In this document: piece after piece, positions 18,197-26,876 of the stretch
Position numbering within the stretch: the stretch's first letter is position 1
How the letters are laid out: every line of letters begins with the position of its first letter
Program-made: the position numbers and the translations under genes
Notes under the pieces: model-generated
The model's database searches: none
What the model saw: the letters and a program-made list of their open reading frames with translations, nothing else
Told to the model about the DNA's origin: nothing
DNA from: Rhodanobacter glycinis
Lineage (GTDB): Bacteria; Pseudomonadota; Gammaproteobacteria; Xanthomonadales; Rhodanobacteraceae
Assembly: GCF_006438785.1 (NCBI RefSeq)
Contig: NZ_RCZB01000001.1
Coordinates: forward strand, 1,189,912 to 1,253,911
Direction of reading: 5' to 3'
Length of the DNA stretch: 64,000 nucleotides

Positions 18197-19149
18197 TGCG
18201 CGGCATGCTTCAGCGCATCCAGCGATGGGCCGAGCGCCGGCTGCCTGCGCTCACCCGTTACCGTCGACCCGAAAGCCTGCCGATCGAACTGCATCGACGG
18301 CGCATCTATATCGTGCCTAGCGGCTTCGGCATCGGCTTTTCGGCGCTGTTGGCGGTGATGCTGGTCGGCGCGCTGAATTACGCCAACAATGCCGCACTGC
18401 TGCTTACCTGCCTGCTTGGCGCATCCAGCGCAGCCAGCATGCTGGTGGCATTTCGCACGCTCGATGGCGTGCGCCTGAGCCATATTCGCTCCGGCCACGC
18501 CATCGCCGGCCAGTCCATCGAGCTCACTCTCGCGTTTGATTCCAGTCGAGCGCGCAACGCCATCCGCCTTGATCTGGCAGACAGCCACATCGCATTCGCG
18601 CTTGAGGCCAACGCCTCCGCGCAGGTGAAACTGACGCTGCCCACCATGCAGCGCGGCTGGCAACCACTGCCGCGTTTGCGACTGTGGAGCAGCTGGCCGC
18701 TGGGTTTGTTCCGCGCATGGAGCTGGCTGCACCCCGACCAATCGGTGCTTGTGTGGCCACGTCCGGAAGCTGTCGGCCCGTCGCCCCACGCACCGGCCAA
18801 CGATGCCCGCCACATGCGCCTGCATCGCGGCGATGAACTGGCCGCGTTGCGCGACTACCGGGTTGGTGATCCGCAGCGACACATCGCCTGGAAAGCCAGC
18901 GCCCGTCACGACAATCTGATGGTGAAGGATTTCGAGCAGCCGCAAAGCCGCCCGCAATGGCAGCTGGACTGGCGCCAGCTGGGCGGGCTGGACAACGAGG
19001 CACGCATCGCCCGGCTCGCGCGCTGGCTGAACGAGGCACAGGCCCAGCGCTGCAATTACAGTCTGTGGCTGCCCGGCGACGAAATCGCCGGCGGCAGCGG
19101 CCCACTGCATTACGCGCGCTGCATGAACGCGCTGGCGCAACTGCCATGA
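18196..19149 (+). CDS. DUF58 domain membrane protein
   Basis: The 317-residue protein has two N-terminal membrane helices (about 38-75) and a DUF58 region with the signature LRDYRVGDPQRHIAWKASAR in the C-terminal half. DUF58 proteins resemble von Willebrand A folds and nearly always pair with MoxR. The ATG at 18196 overlaps the moxR stop (TGATG), and its own stop overlaps the transglutaminase start (ATGATG). The frame is open further upstream inside moxR, but that is a shadow. Confidence 0.9.
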   Translation: MRGMLQRIQRWAERRLPALTRYRRPESLPIELHRRRIYIVPSGFGIGFSALLAVMLVGALNYANNAALLLTCLLGASSAASMLVAFRTLDGVRLSHIRSGHAIAGQSIELTLAFDSSRARNAIRLDLADSHIAFALEANASAQVKLTLPTMQRGWQPLPRLRLWSSWPLGLFRAWSWLHPDQSVLVWPRPEAVGPSPHAPANDARHMRLHRGDELAALRDYRVGDPQRHIAWKASARHDNLMVKDFEQPQSRPQWQLDWRQLGGLDNEARIARLARWLNEAQAQRCNYSLWLPGDEIAGGSGPLHYARCMNALAQLP

Positions 19150-21125
19150 TGTCGTCGCCACGCAGGAAACTGGCGGAGCTGCCCATCGACGCCCGCGCGT
19201 TCGACCTGCTGAGCCTGACCATGGCGCTCGTGCTCGGCCTGCATTCAACGCATCTGCCTTGGTGGCTCAGCATCGCGCTGGCATTGACGCTCGGCTGGCG
19301 CTGGTGGCAACGGCGCCGGCAGTCCGGTCGCGTACCGCGATGGCTCAAGCTGCCGTTGCTGGCCTTGCTGACACTGGCGGTGATCGTGCAGTACGGCGGC
19401 ATTTTCGGACGCGAGCCCGGCGCCGCGTTGGCAGTCGGCCTGCTGATCCTGAAACTGCTGGAAACCGAAACCGTCCGCGACGTCCGCGTCGGCATCAGCT
19501 TTGCCTGTTTCGCCCTGATGACGGCGTTGCTGTTCGATCAGGGGCTGATCGCCACCGTCGTGGTTGCGCTGGGTCTGCTGCCAGCACTGGCGACCTTGCG
19601 GGCACTGGAACCCGGGCAGCTGCCAACCAGCCTGCCACGCAGCCTGCTGCCGGCACTGGCCTTGTCGACCGCGGCATTGCCGCTGGCTTTGCTGGCATTC
19701 CTGCTGGTACCGCGCTTGAGTTCCCCGCTGTGGGGAGCACCCTCGCCGAATCAGGCGCGCACCGGCCTGAGCGACAGCATGTCGCCGGGCAATTTCACCG
19801 ACTTGCTCACCGACGATCATCCGGCCATGCGGGTCAACTTCGAGGGCGCGCCACCGCCGGCAGACCTGCGTTATTTCCGTGCCTACGTGATGTGGAATTA
19901 CGATGGTCGCAGCTGGCGTTACGTCGATGCCCGGCATGTCCAGGCGCGCGAAACGGCAGCGATCGAGGTTGGCAGCTCGATCCAGTACCAGATCAGCCTG
20001 CAACCCACGCAGCAACGCGTGCTACCCACGCTGGATGTGCCGTTGCAGGCGCCGGCGCAGGCCCGCCTGCAGCCTGATCGCGAGGTGATGGCCGACAAGC
20101 CGGTGAATGATCAACTCAGCTACCAGCTGCGCTCCGCGTTGCAATATCGGCTGCAACCGGTGCTGGATGAACGTTCGCAAAGGCTGGGCCTGCGCCTGCC
20201 TACCGGTTTCAATCCGCGCACGCTGGCGCTGGCTGCGCAATGGCGTGAGCGCTACGGCAGCGACAATGCCGCCATCGTGCAAGCCGCGCTGAACCTGTTT
20301 CATGACGGCGGCTTCCGCTACACGCTGGCACCGGCACCGCTGGGCCGCAACGCGGTGGACGATTTCCTGTTCGATACCCGCGAAGGTTTCTGCGAGCACT
20401 ATTCATCGGCATTCACCGTGCTGATGCGAGCTGCCGGCATCCCGGCGCGGGTGGTCACCGGCTACCAGGGCGGCTACTGGAACAAGTACGCCGACTACTT
20501 GCTGGTGCGCTATTCCGACGCCCATGCGTGGAGCGAAGTGTGGCTGACCGGCCGCGGCTGGGTGCGCATCGACCCCACCGGTGCGGTTCGCCCGGAGCGG
20601 ATCTCGTTGGGGGCGGCTGCGGCGGCGGGTGATCAGCTGGCCTGGTATCGCAACGACTGGCTGCAGGGCCTGCGCAATCGCTGGGACATTGTCAACCGCT
20701 GGTGGGACCAAGGCGTTATCGGTTTCGATGCGCTACGCCAACGCGGCCTGCTGACCCCCTTCGGCATCCGCGACACCGACACCGCAACGTTGGGCGTGTT
20801 ACTGGCGATCAGCAGCGTGCTGTTCATCGCGATCGGCCTGGCGTGGGCATTGTTGCGGCGGCAGCCGCGCGATCCGTTGCGCGGCGCGCTGCGCGAGCTG
20901 GAGCGGAAGCTGGCACGCAAAGGCATTGCGCGCCGCCCCGCCGAAGGCCCGCAGCATTACCTGAGCCGCGCCGCCCGTGCGCTGCCGGGTCAACGCGGTG
21001 AACTGGCAAGGTTGATGAGGAGTTACCTGGAACTGCGTTATGCCCATGACGAACCGCCGACTGAACCATTGCGCGCGTTCCTGCACGCCGTGCGGGATTT
21101 CCGTATCGGCAACGTGGTCAAATAA
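19146..21125 (+). CDS. TgpA-like membrane transglutaminase (DUF3488/DUF4129)
   Basis: The 659-residue protein has an N-terminal bundle of about five to six membrane helices, a periplasmic transglutaminase core and a C-terminal helix (about 545-565) with a DUF4129-like tail. The Cys-His-Asp triad is visible: GFCEHYSSAF (Cys near 416), DAHAWSEVW (His near 459) and RIDPTGA (Asp near 476). It resembles Pseudomonas TgpA, essential there. ATG 19146 or 19149 is the start. It completes the MoxR-DUF58-transglutaminase operon. Confidence 0.92.
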   Translation: MMSSPRRKLAELPIDARAFDLLSLTMALVLGLHSTHLPWWLSIALALTLGWRWWQRRRQSGRVPRWLKLPLLALLTLAVIVQYGGIFGREPGAALAVGLLILKLLETETVRDVRVGISFACFALMTALLFDQGLIATVVVALGLLPALATLRALEPGQLPTSLPRSLLPALALSTAALPLALLAFLLVPRLSSPLWGAPSPNQARTGLSDSMSPGNFTDLLTDDHPAMRVNFEGAPPPADLRYFRAYVMWNYDGRSWRYVDARHVQARETAAIEVGSSIQYQISLQPTQQRVLPTLDVPLQAPAQARLQPDREVMADKPVNDQLSYQLRSALQYRLQPVLDERSQRLGLRLPTGFNPRTLALAAQWRERYGSDNAAIVQAALNLFHDGGFRYTLAPAPLGRNAVDDFLFDTREGFCEHYSSAFTVLMRAAGIPARVVTGYQGGYWNKYADYLLVRYSDAHAWSEVWLTGRGWVRIDPTGAVRPERISLGAAAAAGDQLAWYRNDWLQGLRNRWDIVNRWWDQGVIGFDALRQRGLLTPFGIRDTDTATLGVLLAISSVLFIAIGLAWALLRRQPRDPLRGALRELERKLARKGIARRPAEGPQHYLSRAARALPGQRGELARLMRSYLELRYAHDEPPTEPLRAFLHAVRDFRIGNVVK

Positions 21126-21173
21126 GAGTCGACACGACGGCGCAGGCCGTCGCCCATGTATGGAGAGATCCCC

Positions 21174-21755
21174 ATGTCCCTGTACCGCCCATTGACCCTC
21201 GCCGCCGCGCTCGCCCTGCTGGCCGGGTGCGCGACGATTCCGAAACCGCTGGAAGGCACCTACACCGACGTCTCCACCGCCAGCGCCCAGCAAGGCGGTG
21301 CAGGTGGTACCCGCGTGCGCTGGGGTGGCGAGATCATCAAGACCGAACCGGGCCCGCAGCAGACTTGCTTCTACCTGCTGTCGCGTCCGCTGGACAGCCA
21401 GGCGCGCCCGAAAGCCGGCAACACCGGCGAGAACCTGGGCCGCTTCGTCGCCTGCCGCGACGGCTTCTACGATCCGGAAGTGTTCGTGCGCGGCCGCGAA
21501 CTGACCGTCACCGGCACGCTGCACGGCACGGTGTCGCAGAAGGTGGGCGAGTTCGATTACGCCTACCCGCGCGTCGAAGCCGACGTGGTCTACCTGTGGC
21601 CGAAACGTCCGGTCATCGTCAATTACCCGCCGGGTTTCTACGACCCGTTCTGGGGTCCGGGCTTCGGCCCGTACTGGGGCGGTTATCCCTACTACGGCGG
21701 CTACTATCCTCGCCGGGTGATCGTGGTGCGGCCGCCGCCTCCGCCGAAGAAGTAA
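21174..21755 (+). CDS. Slp-family outer membrane lipoprotein
   Basis: The 193-residue protein begins with a lipoprotein signal peptide ending in the lipobox LLAGC. It then shows the Slp pattern of starvation-inducible lipoproteins (GGEIIKTEP, RFVACRDGFYDPEVF). The C-terminus is rich in Gly, Tyr and Pro (repeated YGG and PFW units) and ends in polyproline. ATG 21174 is chosen over 21156 because GGAGAG lies eight bases before it and the signal peptide then starts cleanly. A strong terminator follows directly. Confidence 0.87.
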   Translation: MSLYRPLTLAAALALLAGCATIPKPLEGTYTDVSTASAQQGGAGGTRVRWGGEIIKTEPGPQQTCFYLLSRPLDSQARPKAGNTGENLGRFVACRDGFYDPEVFVRGRELTVTGTLHGTVSQKVGEFDYAYPRVEADVVYLWPKRPVIVNYPPGFYDPFWGPGFGPYWGGYPYYGGYYPRRVIVVRPPPPPKK

Positions 21756-21756
21756 G

Positions 21757-21799
21757 CGCACACGAAAACGCCGGCCCGAAGCCGGCGTTTTCGTGTGCG
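21757..21799. terminator. Bidirectional rho-independent terminator
   Basis: A perfect 19-bp inverted repeat (21757-21775 and 21781-21799, 5-base loop) sits between the convergent slp and HIT genes. A run of A on one arm and T on the other, next to a GC core, lets it act on both strands. Confidence 0.85.
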
Positions 21800-21818
21800 G
21801 AGTCTGACACCACCGCAT

Positions 21819-22163
21819 TCACCCCGGCGGCCAGTGCATGCGGCGCCCCGCCAGCAGATGGACGTGCAGGTGGTAGACGGTCTGCCCGCCATCCTCGTTG
21901 GTGTTGATCACCGTGCGGTAACCCTGTTCGGCAAACCCTTCCTGCTTCGCATAGTCGACGGTCGCCAGCAGCAGCTTGCCAAGCAGTTCGGCATCCCCCG
22001 CAACCGCATCGTTGAGTGTCGCCAGCGGCTGTTTCGGGATGAACAGCACATGCACCGGCGCCTGCGGGTTCAGATCACGGAACGCCAGCACATCGTCGTT
22101 CTCGTAGACGATATCGGCCGGAATCTCGCGGCGGATGATCTTGCTGAAAATCGTGTCGCCCAT
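21819..22163 (-). CDS. HIT-family (HINT-like) nucleotide hydrolase
   Basis: The 114-residue protein has the histidine triad HLHVHLL near the C-terminus and the HINT-type features FSKIIRREIPAD and FRDLNPQAPVHVLFIPK. Such proteins hydrolyse nucleoside phosphoramidates and similar substrates. ATG 22163 (MGDTIF) is preferred over the upstream TTG because it matches the family start and has GGGGAT upstream. It runs 20 bases after recR on the same strand. Confidence 0.93.
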   Translation of the reverse strand: MGDTIFSKIIRREIPADIVYENDDVLAFRDLNPQAPVHVLFIPKQPLATLNDAVAGDAELLGKLLLATVDYAKQEGFAEQGYRTVINTNEDGGQTVYHLHVHLLAGRRMHWPPG

Positions 22164-22183
22164 CGCCAATCCCCGGTAATGAA

Positions 22184-22783
22184 TCAATCAAGCAACTGAC
22201 GGCTGCCGAATGCATGCGCCAGGGTGCTGCGGTCGACGTATTCCAGTTCGCCTCCAAGCGGCACGCCGTGAGCCAGCCGCGTTGGCCGCACGCCGCCGGC
22301 ACGCGCGAGTTGGGCCAGGTAATGGGCTGTCGCCTCGCCTTCCACGGTGGGATTGGTGGCAATGATCAGTTCCTCGATCTCGCCCTCGCCCAGTCGCTGG
22401 CTCAACTGGGCCAGTCCCAGCTCTTCCGGACCCAGCCCGTCCAGCGGCGACAAGCGGCCCATCAACACGAAGTATTGGCCGCGATAGCCGGTGGCCTGCT
22501 CGATCGCCGCCAGGTCGGTGGGCGATTCCACCACGCACAGCACCTGGCGTTCGCGACTGGAACTGGAACACAGCGAGCACAGCGGGTCTTCGCTGAAATT
22601 GCGGCACTGGCTGCAATGGCCGATGCGTTGCATCGCCTGCTCCATCACGGAAGCCAGCTTCAGTCCCCGCTCCCGCTCGCGCTCCAGCAAATGGAAGGCC
22701 ATCCGCTGCGCACTCTTGCCGCCCACGCCGGGCAGGCAGCGCAGCGCGTCGATCAGTTCGGCGAGTAGTGGTGAACCGCTCAT
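22184..22783 (-). CDS. recR: Recombination mediator RecR
   Basis: RecR works with RecO and RecF to load RecA at gaps. The 199 residues show the helix-hairpin-helix [14 protein letters not shown], a four-cysteine zinc finger ([16 protein letters not shown]) and a Toprim domain ([12 protein letters not shown]). dnaX-ybaB-recR is a classic order, kept here. Confidence 0.97.
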   Translation of the reverse strand: MSGSPLLAELIDALRCLPGVGGKSAQRMAFHLLERERERGLKLASVMEQAMQRIGHCSQCRNFSEDPLCSLCSSSSRERQVLCVVESPTDLAAIEQATGYRGQYFVLMGRLSPLDGLGPEELGLAQLSQRLGEGEIEELIIATNPTVEGEATAHYLAQLARAGGVRPTRLAHGVPLGGELEYVDRSTLAHAFGSRQLLD

Positions 22784-22890
22784 TCGATATCCGGGAATCT
22801 GGAATGGAGAGTCTGGAATGGTGAAGCCGAAGCACGGAACCCGTCGCTTGGATCTTGCGACTGCGCATTCCCGACTCCCGATTCCCAGCC

Positions 22891-23214
22891 TCAGAACGGC
22901 ATCTTGAAGCCGGCTGGAAGGTTCATCCCGGCAGTGACGCCGCCGAGCTTGCCCTTGCTGACTTCGGCCACCTTGTTCACCGCGTCGTTGATCGCGGCGG
23001 CGACCAGATCCTCGGCCATCTCGGGGTCGTCGGCAAACGTCTGCCGGTCGATCTGCACGCGACGCACTTCATGTGCGCCAGTCATCACCACGCTGACGAG
23101 GCCACCGCCAGCACTGCCGGTGACCTCGAGCTTGGCGATTTCTTCCTGCGCGCGCTTCATGTCTTCCTGCATGCGCTGCGCCTGCTGCATCAGCTGACCG
23201 ATCTGTCCTCTCAT
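22891..23214 (-). CDS. ybaB: YbaB/EbfC nucleoid-associated protein
   Basis: The 107-residue DNA-binding protein has the family start [19 protein letters not shown] and the central [19 protein letters not shown]. It binds DNA as a dimer. The ATG at 23214 overlaps the dnaX stop by one base (TGATG). A 107-base spacer to recR follows, containing short direct repeats of a gaatc/gattccc type. Confidence 0.95.
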   Translation of the reverse strand: MRGQIGQLMQQAQRMQEDMKRAQEEIAKLEVTGSAGGGLVSVVMTGAHEVRRVQIDRQTFADDPEMAEDLVAAAINDAVNKVAEVSKGKLGGVTAGMNLPAGFKMPF

Positions 23215-24902
23215 CACACTGCTCCGGATTCATTGTCAAAGGGTTTGATGGATTGCGGCACGACCCGCGCGCCGAACTCGCGCTTCATCGACTGCACCAG
23301 TGGATCGCCCTCGATCGCCTGCTCGGCGGCGGCTTGTGCCGCGTCGCGCACCTGCGCGGCTCGCGCTGCCGGGGTCTGCGTGATCGCATCCAAGCTGCTG
23401 TTGACGAAGCGCAGGCGGATGCGCTCACCCAGCGCCTGGCCGATGCGCTCCTCCATCTGGCTCACCATCGGCTCCACCGCCAGGCTCATGTGCGCCGGTT
23501 GCAACGCCAGCACCAGGGTCTGGCCGTCACGCTCACGCAACACCGCATTCTGCGCCAGCAGACCGAACGGACCGCGCAAGCCGGCGCGTTCGATCAGCGC
23601 CTCCCAGTCCGGCAAGCCGTTGGCATCCCGCGCCACCGGAGCGGTGGCAACCACCGGTGCCGGCGCGGACACCGCGCGAGGCGGCGACGGGGGCTCGTGC
23701 TGGCGTTCCGGTACGGCTGCAGGGCGAACCGGCGCCGCAGCAACAGGACGCGGCGCCGGCGCCGATACCTGGCTGCCCGCAACCGGGCGTTCGATGCGCG
23801 CGGTCGGCGCAGCATCACCCGGACGGAACGCCAGCATGCGTAACAGCGCCATCTCGAAACCGGTGCGCGCATCCGGCGCCAGCGCGAGATCACGCCGTCC
23901 CGAGGTGGCGATCTGGTAATACAGCTGCACGTCTTCCGGCGTCATCCGCTCGGCCAGGGCGGTCAATGCGTTGTCGTCGTCGCTGTCTTCGTCCGGCCGA
24001 TAGCCGGGAATCAGCTGGATCAGCTGCAGTCGATGCAGCACGCTGGCGATATCGTCGAGCACGCCCCCGAAGTCCGGCGAGTACGAGGCAATCTGCGTGC
24101 ATTCGACCAGCAGCCGTTCGCCATTGCCGGCAGCCAGCGCATCGAGCACGCCCAGCACCTGCCCGCGCGCCACGCTGCCCAGCATGGTGCGCACGTCGTC
24201 GGCATGCAGCGCGCCGCCGCCGTAGGCAATTGCCTGATCGAGCAGCGACAGGCCGTCGCGCAGCGAACCATCGGCAGCACGGGCCAGCTCGCCGATCGCG
24301 CTGTCTTCGTAGGCGATGTTTTCCGCACCAAGGATATGTCGCATCTGGCCGGAGATCTGGTCGGGCAGCAGCCGCTTCAGATTGAATTTCAGGCAGCGCG
24401 ACAGCACTGTCACCGGCAGTTTCTGCGGATCGGTGGTGGCAAGCAGGAACTTCACGTGCGGCGGCGGCTCTTCCAGTGTCTTCAGCAACGCGTTGAACGC
24501 GTTCTTCGACAGCATGTGCACCTCGTCGACCAGGTACACCTTGAAGCGGCCGCGTGATGGTGCGTACTGCGCGTTCTCGATCACCTCGCGCACGTCGTCC
24601 ACGCCGGTGTTACTGGCCGCATCGATCTCCAGCAGGTCGACGAAGCGTCCCTCGTCCACCGCCGTGCACACCGAACACTCGCCACAGGGATCGGCCGACT
24701 GCCCGCGTTCGCAGTTCAGCGACTTGGCGAAGATGCGCGCAATGGTGGTCTTGCCCACGCCGCGCGTGCCGGTGAACAGGTAGGCATGGTGCATGCGCCC
24801 GGTCTCGAGCGCGTTGGTCAGCGCGCGTACCACATGTTCCTGCCCGACCAGCTCGGCGAACTTGCGCGGGCGCCACTTGCGGGCGAGTACCTGATAAGAC
24901 AT
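23214..24902 (-). CDS. dnaX: DNA polymerase III subunits gamma/tau
   Basis: This is the ATPase core of the clamp loader. The 562 residues include Walker A GTRGVGKTT near 45-53, a four-cysteine zinc module (CERGQSADPCGECSVC), Walker B LVDEVHML and the sensor ATTDPQKLP. A Pro-Ala-rich linker (about 380-425) separates the ATPase from the C-terminal tau part. No A-rich slippery heptamer was seen, so gamma may not be made by programmed frameshift. It follows the 4.5S RNA gene. Confidence 0.96.
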   Translation of the reverse strand: MSYQVLARKWRPRKFAELVGQEHVVRALTNALETGRMHHAYLFTGTRGVGKTTIARIFAKSLNCERGQSADPCGECSVCTAVDEGRFVDLLEIDAASNTGVDDVREVIENAQYAPSRGRFKVYLVDEVHMLSKNAFNALLKTLEEPPPHVKFLLATTDPQKLPVTVLSRCLKFNLKRLLPDQISGQMRHILGAENIAYEDSAIGELARAADGSLRDGLSLLDQAIAYGGGALHADDVRTMLGSVARGQVLGVLDALAAGNGERLLVECTQIASYSPDFGGVLDDIASVLHRLQLIQLIPGYRPDEDSDDDNALTALAERMTPEDVQLYYQIATSGRRDLALAPDARTGFEMALLRMLAFRPGDAAPTARIERPVAGSQVSAPAPRPVAAAPVRPAAVPERQHEPPSPPRAVSAPAPVVATAPVARDANGLPDWEALIERAGLRGPFGLLAQNAVLRERDGQTLVLALQPAHMSLAVEPMVSQMEERIGQALGERIRLRFVNSSLDAITQTPAARAAQVRDAAQAAAEQAIEGDPLVQSMKREFGARVVPQSIKPFDNESGAV

Positions 24903-24990
24903 GCCTGACTACCTTGGGGCGAAAGGTGATTGTGCCAAGTCGGCGGGGCTAAGTCAGTAAACGGGGATGGGGAATCAGTCACCCAAAATG

Positions 24991-25103
24991 GCGGCGGCCC
25001 CGCCAGCCACACCCCGGCACCCGAATCATTCGCTACCGTTGCTTCCTTCCGGACCTGGCGGAGTTTGCGAACTATCGTCGCGGGGGGACCGACGGGGCCA
25101 CCA
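24991..25103 (-). ncRNA. ffs: Signal recognition particle 4.5S RNA
   Basis: The minus strand contains the universal SRP loop CCAGGTCCGGAAGGAAGCA (25040-25058). The flanks pair: GGTGGCCCCG at the 5' end (to about 25102) with CGGGGCCGCC at the 3' end (from about 24993). Length is about 110 bases, as for bacterial 4.5S RNA. It lies between tRNA-Ser and dnaX. Ends are approximate. Confidence 0.9.
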
Positions 25104-25150
25104 TGGACGTGGGCTGTTGAGCCCTGAAACTGTGTGAAACCTGCAAGTTG

Positions 25151-25240
25151 GCGGAGAGAGCGGGATTCGAACCCGCGATACGTTTGACCGTATACACACT
25201 TTCCAGGCGTGCTCCTTCAACCACTCGGACACCTCTCCGC
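25151..25240 (-). tRNA. tRNA-Ser (anticodon GGA)
   Basis: The 90-base sequence folds as a class II tRNA with a long variable arm. The acceptor GCGGAGAG pairs with CTCTCCGC, the T-loop is GTTCGAATC, and the anticodon GGA is at 25204-25202. It reads UCC and UCU. The CCA end is not encoded. Confidence 0.95.
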
Positions 25241-25284
25241 AGGAAACTCTCTTTGTCGGGCATCCCACCCGGCAAAGAAGCGGA

Positions 25285-25313
25285 AGGATAGCGGCAGGGC
25301 CGGATACAGGCAA
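25285..25313 (-). promoter_or_regulatory. Predicted promoter of tRNA-Ser / ffs
   Basis: On the minus strand TTGCCT (25308-25313) and TATCCT (25285-25290) are exactly 17 bases apart, about 45 bases upstream of the tRNA. The tRNA and ffs are probably co-transcribed from it. Confidence 0.55.
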
Positions 25314-25330
25314 GCGAACGCGCTCCAGGT

Positions 25331-26089
25331 TCAGCCGGCGTCTGCCCGTGGCGCGGACGGTTCATCCAGCGCAAACCGTTCACCAGCGGCCGCAATGCGA
25401 TAGCCGCGCGCAGCCAATGCGGTGCCATCGGCCGCGCTGCCGTAGTGGTACAGCAACAGTCGCGAACGCAGTGCGTCGGGGTATTCGCGTTCGATATCGT
25501 CGATACCGGTATGCGACGGGTTGCCGACCAGACTGCAGTCATGCGCGATCACACCGCTCACGCCGGCATGGCGTGCAAGCATCTCGGGAATCGGCCGGGT
25601 GTCGCCGGTGTAGACGAAGCTGCCATCCAGCGCGAGGCCATACGACGTGCCGGGGACATGGTGACGCGTGGCGAACACGTCGAACCACCATCCATCCAGC
25701 CAGAAACCACGCGTGCATGGCAACAGCCGGAACGCCTCCCAGAAATTGACCCCGCCTTCGGCCAGCGCGCCAGGGTAGTCGGCCACCCTCGCCTGTAACC
25801 AGGGGATCAGGCCGGCGTGGACAAACACTTTTGTATTGCCGCGCAGGCGCTGGTCGAACCATAGCCTGATGAACAGCTGCTCCAGACCGGCCACATGATC
25901 CATATGGGTGTGCGTGATGAACAGCGCACGCGGCAAGGTGCCGTAGGCTGCCAGATAGCGGTCGAGCGTGTCGGGGCCGCAATCGATCAGCAGCAAGGGC
26001 TCGCCGCTGCGTTCCAACACCACGGCGGAGGAGCCAAGCTCCACGGCGTGTGCCGCGCCCACGCCCAGAAAATGCAGATGCCAGTTCAT
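25331..26089 (-). CDS. MBL-fold metal-dependent hydrolase
   Basis: The 252-residue protein has the metallo-beta-lactamase signature HTHMDH at residues 60-65, LLIDCGPD before it and VYTGDTRP after it, with HDCSLV and YHYGS further on. The overall pattern is like RNase Z-type hydrolases, but it lacks the extra RNase Z arm that I could recognise, and the substrate is unknown. Its ATG overlaps the kdkA stop (ATGA), so it may be co-expressed with the lipopolysaccharide core kinase. Confidence 0.85.
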   Translation of the reverse strand: MNWHLHFLGVGAAHAVELGSSAVVLERSGEPLLLIDCGPDTLDRYLAAYGTLPRALFITHTHMDHVAGLEQLFIRLWFDQRLRGNTKVFVHAGLIPWLQARVADYPGALAEGGVNFWEAFRLLPCTRGFWLDGWWFDVFATRHHVPGTSYGLALDGSFVYTGDTRPIPEMLARHAGVSGVIAHDCSLVGNPSHTGIDDIEREYPDALRSRLLLYHYGSAADGTALAARGYRIAAAGERFALDEPSAPRADAG

Positions 26090-26817
26090 GCGGCCAATGT
26101 ACGCTGGTAGCGATGAAGCAGGGGCTGCCAGATGCCTTCATCGAACGCGGCATTACCCTGGTTGGCAGCGCCGAGCTTGAGCAGCGAACGACGCAGGCGC
26201 CGCAGGTTGGCCTGCTGCCACGCAACCGCTGGCGCACGCAGACGGCCCCGATCGAAGTCGATCAGATACAGCTCGCCGGAGGTCACCAGCACGTTGTGTG
26301 CATTCAGGTCCGCATGCCAGATGCCGGCACGATGAAAACGCGCAACCAGCGCACCGACTTCCTCGGCCAACTCGCCATCCAGCCTCCCTGCCGCCAGACA
26401 TTCGGCCAGCGTCGGTGCGTCGGCAATGCGGCGTGTGATCAGGTCGGCGCTGTAGAACAATCCATGCCTGCAATAGCGCGCAGCTGCCACGGCCGGCGCC
26501 GGCAAACCAAGCCGGGCAATCTCGGCCAGCAGGCGGAATTCTGCAAAAGGACGAGTGCGGTCCGCGCCGGTCCACAAGTAGCGGTCACCCATCAAGGCAG
26601 CCACCAGACCGCCGCGGCGGTAATGCCGCAACACGCATTCGCCGATCGGCGTGACAATGATTGCCACGCCACCACGACCACCGGCCTGCGTGCGCAACGC
26701 ATCCCGCTCGCGCCAGTACTCCAGCGCAAACCAGTCGTGCCCGACTTGTGCCGACAGCTCGGCGTCGAACAAAATCGTGCCGGTGGCGTCTTTGTACGTT
26801 CTTTCCTGCATCATCAT
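26086..26817 (-). CDS. kdkA: 3-deoxy-D-manno-octulosonic acid kinase
   Basis: This Kdo kinase phosphorylates the inner-core sugar of lipopolysaccharide, as in organisms with a single phosphorylated Kdo. The protein shows CVLRHYRRGGLV and GDRYLWTG, then the kinase catalytic loop HADLNAHNVLV and metal motif LIDFDRGR. ATG 26817 (MMMQERTYK) gives 243 residues; GTG 26850 would add 11. It is divergent from a heptosyltransferase, a second core-assembly gene, only 59 bases away. Confidence 0.9.
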   Translation of the reverse strand: MMMQERTYKDATGTILFDAELSAQVGHDWFALEYWRERDALRTQAGGRGGVAIIVTPIGECVLRHYRRGGLVAALMGDRYLWTGADRTRPFAEFRLLAEIARLGLPAPAVAAARYCRHGLFYSADLITRRIADAPTLAECLAAGRLDGELAEEVGALVARFHRAGIWHADLNAHNVLVTSGELYLIDFDRGRLRAPAVAWQQANLRRLRRSLLKLGAANQGNAAFDEGIWQPLLHRYQRTLAA

Positions 26818-26876
26818 GCCCAATGGTGCGCGGCCCTTGTCACCGATCACTTCCTCTCGATTCTAACTCAGGCTCC

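Noticed and set aside
22784-22890. Repeat-rich spacer between recR and ybaB as a mobile element
   Set aside because: It has only short gaatc/gattccc-type repeats, common in intergenic DNA of this group; no terminal repeats or gene.
23214-24902. Programmed frameshift in dnaX to make gamma
   Set aside because: No run of A followed by AAG, and no obvious slippery heptamer was found in the linker.
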